From positions 1 to 6,693 of the forward strand of contig CALQJV010000070.1 of NCBI GenBank assembly GCA_943330985.1: a stretch of DNA of 6,693 bases. Direction: 5' to 3'. The translations under genes and the position numbers were made by a program. Source of the stretch: Chitinophaga pinensis. GTDB lineage: Bacteria; Bacteroidota; Bacteroidia; M30B66. The notes below the pieces were generated by a model, which worked only from the letters and a program-made list of their open reading frames with translations, was not told the origin of the DNA and did no database searches. This document shows, in pieces, positions 1-5,970 of this stretch. The stretch's first letter is position 1; each line of letters starts with the position of its first letter.

Positions 1-819
1 GAGAATTTAACGTTTACAATTGCTTCATTAAACAGCATTATTCAAGTTGGATTAAATTCAATAGCAACCTTGAGCATTCTCGATAACGATGCAGCACCAG
101 TCATTTCCGACTTATATATCAACGAAGTCATGGCATCTAACACCAATACCGTTGCCGATGAATTTGGTGAGTTTAACGATTGGATTGAGATTTACAATAA
201 CGCTTCCACCCCTGCCGATTTAGCGGGTTTATCGATTACCGACGACATTACGCTTCCTGCTAAATATCAATTCCCATCAGGATCTGCATCTACGGTTATT
301 GCACCTGGTGGTTTTATTTTGGTTTGGGCAGACAATACAATTGCTCAAGGTGCACTTCACACCAATTTCACCTTATCGCCTGCTGGTGAATATGTTGGAT
401 TGTATGCTTCGAATGGAGATTTAATTGATTCTTTAAGATACGAAGCACTTGGCCCCGATGAATCGTTTGGGTACGATATTGAAGTTGATGGAGAGTTAGT
501 CATTTTCGAAGCAGGAACTACCACGCCCAATGCATCAAACACAACCAGTTCTGTGAGTATTGAAAATATTTCTTCGATAAATGCTTCGCTATTTCCGAAT
601 CCAGCGAACGAAAATGTTCAAATCAATTTTGAAGGATTCAGCGGTGATACCCAACTTAACATTTTCGACGTTTCGGGACGTTTATTGGTTCAAAAAAGCA
701 TAAAAGAAGGCATTCAATTGCTAACTATAAATACGCAGGAATTACCAACGGGATCGTATCTCATTCGACTCGGTTCAAAACAAGATCGAGTGTATCGCAA
801 ATTGATTGTTCAACATTAA
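1..819 (+). CDS. T9SS type A cargo protein with Calx-beta end, lamin-tail domain and sorting domain (5' partial)
   Basis: The reading frame is open from base 1, so the gene begins upstream. A TTG at 70 could be mistaken for a start, but it lies inside a domain. The visible 272 residues are numbered here from base 1. Residues 1-30 are the last strands of a Calx-beta domain, ending in the usual SILDND. Residues 38-178 form a lamin-tail domain (LTD), an Ig-like fold, with the INEVMASN opening, the DWIEIYN core at 60-66, the WAD strand, LHTNFTLS and a TPNASN close. Residues 196-272 are a T9SS type A sorting domain (LFPNPANENV, then the FDVSGR strand, ending YRKLIVQH). Such proteins are exported by Sec, then by T9SS, and the C-terminal domain is cleaved off. 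No catalytic domain is visible, so a binding, adhesive or structural role is inferred. The gene downstream is a paralogue of the same layout. The missing N-terminus could hold an enzyme domain. Confidence 0.9.
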   Translation, partial: ENLTFTIASLNSIIQVGLNSIATLSILDNDAAPVISDLYINEVMASNTNTVADEFGEFNDWIEIYNNASTPADLAGLSITDDITLPAKYQFPSGSASTVIAPGGFILVWADNTIAQGALHTNFTLSPAGEYVGLYASNGDLIDSLRYEALGPDESFGYDIEVDGELVIFEAGTTTPNASNTTSSVSIENISSINASLFPNPANENVQINFEGFSGDTQLNIFDVSGRLLVQKSIKEGIQLLTINTQELPTGSYLIRLGSKQDRVYRKLIVQH

Positions 820-836
820 TAAGTATATGAGCGTGT

Positions 837-872
837 AAACGTCCTGTGGATTTTCTTCAGGACGTTTTTTTT
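837..872 (+). terminator. Rho-independent terminator of the first LTD gene
   Basis: A perfect 10-bp stem (AAACGTCCTG at 837-846 with CAGGACGTTT at 858-867) encloses an 11-base loop. An uninterrupted run of eight T runs from 865 to 872, the first three bases lying in the stem. It starts 18 bases after the TAA of the upstream gene and lies before the promoter-like element of the next gene. The first two genes are therefore probably separate transcription units. Confidence 0.9.
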
Positions 873-914
873 ACCTCAATAAATCAAGAACATAACCTAG
901 TTTTTATTTTCACG

Positions 915-922
915 TACATTTG
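915..922 (+). promoter_or_regulatory. Bacteroidota-type -7 promoter element (TACATTTG)
   Basis: TACATTTG matches the TAnnTTTG -7 consensus used by the primary sigma factor of Bacteroidota. Twenty bases separate it from the ATG at 943, which predicts a leader of roughly 10-15 bases. No TTG was seen at the usual -33 distance, so the call rests on the -7 box, its position and the terminator just upstream. The leader has no Shine-Dalgarno sequence, which is normal for this phylum. Confidence 0.6.
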
Positions 923-942
923 TTTTTTAACGAAAATCCTCA

Positions 943-3093
943 ATGAAAAATCGTTTTTTTCTAATTATCGCATGCAGTATTCTTGGATTTAATTCATCTC
1001 TTCAAGCTCAAGTTCTTTCTGCTGGAGCGGTTGCATTCATTGGCTATCAAGGCGATTCGCCTATGGCATTTTCATTAGTTACAACCGATACTATTCCACC
1101 TAACACGCAAATTAGCTTTACCGATAACAAATGGACTGGAGCTCACTTACTCGATAATGAACAGACTGTTGTTTGGACAAGTCCAGATACTGCATTACCC
1201 GTAGGAACTATTTTTCGCTTACAAGATAATGGAAGCGGAATGACAGTTACTGGACCAGGAACTGCAACTGGTCGAATTTGGTATTCTTTGGGACAAGGAG
1301 AACAAGTTTTGGCTTATCTCGGATCTGCAATCCAACCTTCATTCATTGCCGGAGTAAGTAATAACACTTGGCGGCCAACCTGCGATTCGATTCCTTATTT
1401 TGAATTCCGTACATGTTTACCTGCTCCGCTTGTTAACGGGCAAACCGCCATTGCATTTATGCAGGTAACAACCATCAATATCGATAATGGTTATTTATCG
1501 ATTACCCCGTTAAATGTTACGGGTCCCGATATGCTGCCAATCATTTACAACATCAATTATTGGTTTTTAGATAATGCTGAAGCAGGTGGAGTTAGCTCTT
1601 GGCCTAGTTGGAATTCTGGAGGAAGTGTTCAGCCTTTTGCTTCCACCATCGAATTTTCGCAAGGCAGCACATCGGTTGTTGAAGGTGGGTCCTTGGCAAC
1701 CATAACGCTCGATATTAGCACCCCTCTTTTCTCTCCGCAAACCGTTGTTTTGAACATTTTTGAATTCCCTGGAATAACCGCATCCGACTATTCTACAAAT
1801 CCACCCGTTCAATCAGGAAACATAACATTAAACATCCCGGCAAACGCGACTTCGGCAAGCTTTACATTTCAAGCACAAACCGATGGAATTGCCGAAGCTA
1901 ATGAAACTATTTCCTTTATTATTGGATCGCTTTCTGGAGGCTTAACAGCCGGCAATCAAGATGTAATTGCGGTAACGTTATTAAGTACCGATCAGAATTT
2001 TTCGCGCATTAATTTCATGAACGACACCATCGAGATTTCGGAAGGGCAAACGAATATGCTTGTTTCAATGTCTATTAATCCAAGTCCATCTGCGACTTCT
2101 ATTATAGTTTTAAATCCATCGAATGGTGCTGGAATTTTTAACGATTATTATACAACTCCAGCTTTATCAAGCGGACAACTTTTGCTTTTTACCCAAACGG
2201 GGAATCAGAATCTTAATTTTACAATAACCCCGTTCGATGATTTTCAAATTGAGCCCGACGAATTCCTAACATTTACCATTGTTCAGGTTTCAAATGGTTT
2301 GCAAATTGGCGATTCGAGTACCGTTGTAATTAAAATAAAAGACAACGATAACATCCCAACATTTGTCGCGCCATTGCTGTATTTGAATGAATTAAATGCA
2401 TTTAACACCAATTATCCTGACGCGAATGGACAATATGATGATTGGATTGAATTATACAATGCCGATTCACAAACCGTGAACATTTCGGGATATTATATTA
2501 CCGACGTGATTAGTAATCCTACGAAATTTCAGTTTCCACAAATTACCTCACAAACAACCATGGAACCGGGCACATATAAAATTCTATGGGCCGATCAAAA
2601 CACCATTCAAGGTCCACTCCACCTGAACTTTACATTGAATGGAACAGGCGGATTTGTTGGTTTATTTGCACCCGATGGAGAAACATTGATAGATGCCATT
2701 CAATATCCGGGCATGGAACCGGGCTTGACTTTTGGGCGATTTGAAGATGGAACAGACAATTGGATTCGTATGTATGTTGCTACTCCTGGAGCTACAAATA
2801 CTGATAGCGTTCCAGCTCCTAATTACATATCGGGTTTCGAAAACAATCAAGGTCTTTCTTTATATCCCAATCCGGTAACAAATACGTTAAATATATTGAA
2901 ATCTGGTTCTAAATTTCAAGGAATTAGTACTGTTGAAATTTATGACTTACAAGGCAGAAAAATTTCGCTTACAAGCACCGAAATCATTCATGGAAAGCAT
3001 TGGTTGATGAACACCGAGCAATTAGAAAATGGCGCTTACCTAGTATTAACAAGGCATTCAGAAGGCATTTCGACTGCACGCTTTGTGAAATAA
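943..3093 (+). CDS. Secreted Calx-beta/lamin-tail domain protein with T9SS type A sorting domain
   Basis: This is a complete 716-residue protein. Residues 1-23 are a Sec signal peptide (MKNRFF, a hydrophobic core, then SLQAQ; cleavage near A22 or Q23). Residues 24-233 form a beta-rich N-terminal domain (AGAVAFIGY, TIPPNTQISFTDN) of a kind found in Bacteroidota surface proteins; its function is unknown to me. Residues 234-350 and 355-469 are two Calx-beta domains. They show the VVEGGS and ISEGQT turns and the acidic ANETISF and EPDEFLTF strands; the second closes with KIKDND. Such acidic loops often bind calcium. Residues 479-619 are an LTD (LYLNELNAFN, DWIELYN at 500-506, ILWAD, LHLNFTL, TPGATN). 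Residues 638-716 are the type A sorting domain (LSLYPNPV, IYDLQGR, ending ARFVK). There is no enzyme domain, so a surface binding or matrix role is inferred. The ATG at 943 is chosen because it opens the signal peptide directly after a -7 element. The gene ends 75 bases before the next one, with no terminator between them. Confidence 0.92.
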   Translation: MKNRFFLIIACSILGFNSSLQAQVLSAGAVAFIGYQGDSPMAFSLVTTDTIPPNTQISFTDNKWTGAHLLDNEQTVVWTSPDTALPVGTIFRLQDNGSGMTVTGPGTATGRIWYSLGQGEQVLAYLGSAIQPSFIAGVSNNTWRPTCDSIPYFEFRTCLPAPLVNGQTAIAFMQVTTINIDNGYLSITPLNVTGPDMLPIIYNINYWFLDNAEAGGVSSWPSWNSGGSVQPFASTIEFSQGSTSVVEGGSLATITLDISTPLFSPQTVVLNIFEFPGITASDYSTNPPVQSGNITLNIPANATSASFTFQAQTDGIAEANETISFIIGSLSGGLTAGNQDVIAVTLLSTDQNFSRINFMNDTIEISEGQTNMLVSMSINPSPSATSIIVLNPSNGAGIFNDYYTTPALSSGQLLLFTQTGNQNLNFTITPFDDFQIEPDEFLTFTIVQVSNGLQIGDSSTVVIKIKDNDNIPTFVAPLLYLNELNAFNTNYPDANGQYDDWIELYNADSQTVNISGYYITDVISNPTKFQFPQITSQTTMEPGTYKILWADQNTIQGPLHLNFTLNGTGGFVGLFAPDGETLIDAIQYPGMEPGLTFGRFEDGTDNWIRMYVATPGATNTDSVPAPNYISGFENNQGLSLYPNPVTNTLNILKSGSKFQGISTVEIYDLQGRKISLTSTEIIHGKHWLMNTEQLENGAYLVLTRHSEGISTARFVK

Positions 3094-3142
3094 GTTAACA
3101 ATTTAACAACAACATACATTAAATAATTGCTATCAAGTATAT

Positions 3143-3150
3143 TACATTTG
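3143..3150 (+). promoter_or_regulatory. Bacteroidota-type -7 promoter element (TACATTTG)
   Basis: This is the same octamer as the one upstream of the ATG at 943, matching TAnnTTTG. Eighteen bases separate it from the ATG at 3169. A TTG at 3127-3129 lies only 13 bases upstream, too close for a standard -33 element. With no terminator after the preceding gene, this may be an internal promoter that adds to read-through. Confidence 0.55.
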
Positions 3151-3168
3151 TAGTATTGGAATTTTAAG

Positions 3169-5712
3169 ATGATGCGTCTGCTTAGCAGAATTTTCTGTTT
3201 GTGGGGATTATTAATTCTGAGCTGCAATATGCATGCTCAATGCTTTCGCATAGAATCTATTTTAGTAAATGCTTGTTCTCAGGTTTCTGGCAATGAAGGA
3301 CAGAATGAAATGGTTCGTTTTACCGTAGGATCAGCTGCATTAAACACATCAAACTTGAATGTTACTTGGGCTACAACAGGAAATGCTTGGACTGGTGTTT
3401 GTCAAAACGCGAGTACAGGAAATATCGTTACTCAATTAAATGCTTCCATTACAAATAGTTGCGGCCTTTTATTAGAACCAACAGCTGGCGTATTACCAGC
3501 AAATGCAAAAGTTATTTTAGTATCCGGATATACTGGATTTAGTTTGAGCTCCAATTCATTTGCAACCCTCACCGACACTGTTTACATCATTTTTCATTGT
3601 TCAAGTTCATTGGGTGGTAATTTTGCCAATACAGGAACTGGAACGCGTACATTTTCCATGTCGTTTGCCCCCAATAGCAGTGGATGTATTGAATCTGTAG
3701 TTTATTCACCCGCTTCTTTGAGTAGTACTGATGGGGCGAGTGTAGCTTTCAGTTCGACAGGAGCTGCTAGCTATTATAACAACGGATGCACTGCCCCACT
3801 CCCAATTTATGACCCGAGCTGGACCGCACCAAGCCCATTATGTTCGACAGATGCATCCATCGATTTAAATACACTTATTACAGGAACGCCCGGAGGTACA
3901 TGGAGTGGCCCAGGAGTTAGCGGGAACACCTTCTCCCCTGCTGGATTATCTGGAAATCAAAACATTACTTATACCTATACTCCCATTTGTGGAACTGCGG
4001 TGAATGCTAGCCATAACATTACAGTAAACGCTTCAGTTGCTGGATCTCCATCATGGACAAGCACTTCAGTTTGTTCTAATCAAGGGCCCATCGATTTAAA
4101 TGCGCTTATTACAGGAACTACTGGAGGAACATGGTCTGGAACAGGTGTGACGGGATCTAACTTTGATCCATCAGCAGGAACACAAAGTATTTCATATTCT
4201 TTAGGTTCAGGAACTTGCGCTCAAAGTTCAACGCAAATACTTACAGTAATTAATCAACCTAGTACATTAGTTATTTCGGGAACTACTGTATACTGCAGTG
4301 GAGAAACCATTACAGCACTAAGCACTATACCAAGCAGTGGTCTTCCGGTATTTTGGTTCAGCGATAATGCACTTAGCAATCAAGTAAATTCGTCAAACTC
4401 CTATACCCCACCTGCAAGTTCTTCAACTTATTATGTATACCAAGGAACTTCAAATTGCCATTCAACCCCAACATCAATTAGCATATTAATTAATCCAACA
4501 CCCGCATTACCTGCCTTACCTTCACTTGTTGAATGGTGTACCGGGTCTAGTTTACCAAGCATCTCCGCAACTTCATTAACGACTTCATTAAATTGGTTTT
4601 CAGATGCTGCATTAACCAACCTGGTTGGAACAGGGAATAGTTTCCAAATTACAGATACTAGCATTCCAGCATATTATGTGTTTGATGGAACAGCAAGTTG
4701 TCATTCCAATGCGGTTACTATTAGCTTTATAGTTAAATCAACGCCTTCACTTAGTGGTTTACCCTCCCAAATTCAATGGTGCTCAGGCTCCAGTTTTCCA
4801 AGTATTAATTCAACATCAACAGCGAGCGCAATAAATTGGTATTCAGATGCAGCGTTAACAAATCTTGTTGGCACAGGGAGCAACTTCCAAATAACAAATT
4901 CGAGCATCCTTTGCTATTATGTTACGGCCCAAACGAACGGTTGTACAAGCAACACATCTATAATCAATTTCAAGATAGCACTACCTTTAAATGCCTCCAT
5001 TGTTGGCAACTCAATCATTGAAGCATGTTTGCCTGAAGTTGTCACGTTACAATCGTCTGAACTTTATGGGAATAGCTGGTCAACAGGCGACACAGCGCAA
5101 TCGATACTGATTTTTGAAGCAGGAGTTTACACACTCAATGTAGTTGGATTTTGTAATACATCCTCCGACTTTGTAACGGTAGTTGATGTTTCGGCAGATG
5201 CAAGTTTTGATGTAGAGTTCGACAATCCTGGCATGTTGCCTTTAACAGCTACACTCACGCCAACAGGCAATTCGGGCGATAATTGTGCGTGGTACTTGGA
5301 TGGTGTTTTACAGAATTTTACGGATGAAAATGTACTTGTTTTTACCCAAACAGGCACCTATGAAATCATGCATGAATGCAGCAATGTAGGTGGTTGTATT
5401 GACAAAGAGATCTATTATATAAATGCCAAATTCCCCAACGATTTTTATGTTCCAAGTGCATTCTCTCCAAATGATGATGGCGTGAATGATGTTTTTGGTA
5501 TTTCAGGAATTGGCATTGAAAAATTGCAACTCATCATTTTTGATTCTTGGGGCGAAGAAGTTTTTGTCATTCAAAATCCAAATCAAACATGGGACGGCAA
5601 AATGAATTCGGGTGAAATACTTCCCAATGGCCTCTATGTATATAAATTAGAAGCACATGACATCGAAGGGAATCCATATTTTAAAAATGGAACCCTGATG
5701 CTTATTCGGTAG
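3169..5712 (+). CDS. Large Ig-repeat surface protein with T9SS type B (gliding motility/CHU_C) C-terminal domain
   Basis: This is a complete 847-residue protein. Residues 1-24 are a Sec signal peptide with a hydrophobic core at 8-18 and MHAQ before C25. Residues 25-210 form an N-terminal beta domain (IESILVNAC, EGQNEMVRF, GVLPANAKVILVSG), distantly LTD-like by eye. Residues 215-288 and 294-362 are two related Ig-like modules sharing PSWT, IDLNxLITGT and GGTWSGxGV. Residues 365-604 are three Ig-like modules of the CHU_C-associated kind with the core WFSDxALxN. Residues 605-676 are another Ig-like stretch, and 677-752 look PKD-like (WYLDG, FTQTGTYEI). Residues 757-847 are the gliding-motility/type B C-terminal domain (VPSAFSPNDDGVND, FDSWGEEVF, WDGK, LPNGLYVYKLEA). 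Known relatives cross the outer membrane by T9SS and are surface-bound or released; SprB, a gliding adhesin, is a type B example. Adhesion is inferred, as no catalytic domain is visible. A lipobox-like ILSC at 16-19 is considered less likely than cleavage at MHAQ. A second ATG follows at 3172. Confidence 0.92.
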   Translation: MMRLLSRIFCLWGLLILSCNMHAQCFRIESILVNACSQVSGNEGQNEMVRFTVGSAALNTSNLNVTWATTGNAWTGVCQNASTGNIVTQLNASITNSCGLLLEPTAGVLPANAKVILVSGYTGFSLSSNSFATLTDTVYIIFHCSSSLGGNFANTGTGTRTFSMSFAPNSSGCIESVVYSPASLSSTDGASVAFSSTGAASYYNNGCTAPLPIYDPSWTAPSPLCSTDASIDLNTLITGTPGGTWSGPGVSGNTFSPAGLSGNQNITYTYTPICGTAVNASHNITVNASVAGSPSWTSTSVCSNQGPIDLNALITGTTGGTWSGTGVTGSNFDPSAGTQSISYSLGSGTCAQSSTQILTVINQPSTLVISGTTVYCSGETITALSTIPSSGLPVFWFSDNALSNQVNSSNSYTPPASSSTYYVYQGTSNCHSTPTSISILINPTPALPALPSLVEWCTGSSLPSISATSLTTSLNWFSDAALTNLVGTGNSFQITDTSIPAYYVFDGTASCHSNAVTISFIVKSTPSLSGLPSQIQWCSGSSFPSINSTSTASAINWYSDAALTNLVGTGSNFQITNSSILCYYVTAQTNGCTSNTSIINFKIALPLNASIVGNSIIEACLPEVVTLQSSELYGNSWSTGDTAQSILIFEAGVYTLNVVGFCNTSSDFVTVVDVSADASFDVEFDNPGMLPLTATLTPTGNSGDNCAWYLDGVLQNFTDENVLVFTQTGTYEIMHECSNVGGCIDKEIYYINAKFPNDFYVPSAFSPNDDGVNDVFGISGIGIEKLQLIIFDSWGEEVFVIQNPNQTWDGKMNSGEILPNGLYVYKLEAHDIEGNPYFKNGTLMLIR
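3811..4254 (+). repeat. Two related Ig-like modules within the type B surface protein
   Basis: The copies lie at residues 215-288 and 294-362. They share PSWT, a cysteine soon after it (C225 and C302), IDLN followed by LITGT, GGTWSG and GV, and a second cysteine 49 or 48 residues after the first (C274 and C350). The spacing suggests one disulfide per module. The sequences have diverged, so this is an old protein-level duplication, not a recent DNA repeat. Confidence 0.8.
4261..4980 (+). repeat. Three tandem Ig-like modules (about 81 residues each)
   Basis: These are three consecutive modules at residues 365-444, 445-524 and 525-604. First cysteines lie at 376, 457 and 538, exactly 81 apart. 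Second cysteines lie at 430, 511 and 592, each 54 after its partner. The core tryptophans are at 396, 476 and 557. Modules two and three share SDAALTNLVGTG exactly. Over the 55 residues from cysteine to cysteine I count 34 identities by hand. The first module is more distant. They resemble the Ig-like domains associated with CHU_C C-termini. Confidence 0.85.
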
Positions 5713-5789
5713 AATTTCTGCTGTTGATTTTTATTCATTCGAGTAAATTCCTTAAACTTAAAGGTTGACGCTATTAGAGTAAGTCAATT

Positions 5790-5808
5790 AAAACTATTTG
5801 TAGTTTTT
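5790..5808 (+). terminator. Possible weak terminator after the type B surface-protein gene
   Basis: AAAACTA (5790-5796) and TAGTTTT (5801-5807) form a 7-bp stem with a TTTG loop. The T run (5804-5808) overlaps the stem. It lies 77 bases after the stop codon. The stem has only one G-C pair, so it would be weak. It may be chance in AT-rich DNA. Confidence 0.3.
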
Positions 5809-5946
5809 AGATATCTCATCCAGAATTAGTGCTTAATTTTTTCAATAAATCGTTTTCATTCGAATTAATAAACTCCGTTTACGTGCTTTAATAAATTTTT
5901 AATTACGCAGAAAGGTAGTAATACTATCATTCTATGGAAATGCGTG

Positions 5947-5954
5947 TATATTTG
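5947..5954 (+). promoter_or_regulatory. Bacteroidota-type -7 promoter element (TATATTTG)
   Basis: TATATTTG matches TAnnTTTG. Sixteen bases separate it from the ATG at 5971, giving a very short predicted leader. No TTG is present at the expected -33 distance. It is the third such element found at nearly the same distance before a start codon in this window, which raises confidence in each. Confidence 0.55.
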
Positions 5955-5970
5955 CCAATCTAATTCTACT

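Larger units (their letters stand above)
5713..5970. other. AT-rich intergenic region between surface-protein and ABC exporter genes
   Basis: This 258-base gap contains the weak hairpin at 5790-5808 and the -7 element at 5947-5954. I saw no convincing small gene, tRNA, structured RNA or repeat in it. The region probably holds the end of the upstream transcript and the promoter of the exporter gene. Confidence 0.6.

Noticed and set aside
70..72. TTG as the start codon of a 249-residue protein
   Set aside because: The frame is open upstream to base 1, and those residues continue the Calx-beta domain. The gene is simply cut by the window edge.
357..542. Minus-strand frame opposite the first LTD gene
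   Set aside because: It lies wholly opposite a well-supported domain and its translation resembles no family. The same holds for the minus-strand frames at 1567-1812, 2662-2850, 4431-4664, 5127-5357 and 6087-6287.
3094..3107. GTTAA-CAAT-TTAAC inverted repeat just after the second gene
   Set aside because: The stem is only 5 bp and AT-rich and no T run follows it, so it is not a credible terminator.
3214..3225. Lipobox (ILSC) making the type B protein a lipoprotein
   Set aside because: The hydrophobic core is followed by a standard MHAQ cleavage site a few residues later, and cargo of this class normally uses a type I signal peptide. The alternative is possible but weaker.
3036..3227. Minus-strand 63-codon frame spanning the gap between the second and third genes
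   Set aside because: It is antisense to the sorting domain of one gene and the signal peptide of the next, has no promoter evidence, and its product is not recognisable.
4261..4980. CRISPR or DNA-level satellite array
   Set aside because: The periodicity of about 243 bases is in frame and conserved at the protein level with diverged codons, so it reflects tandem Ig domains.
4836..5021. Plus-strand 61-codon frame inside the Ig-repeat gene
   Set aside because: It is out of frame within a conserved repeat module and has no independent support.
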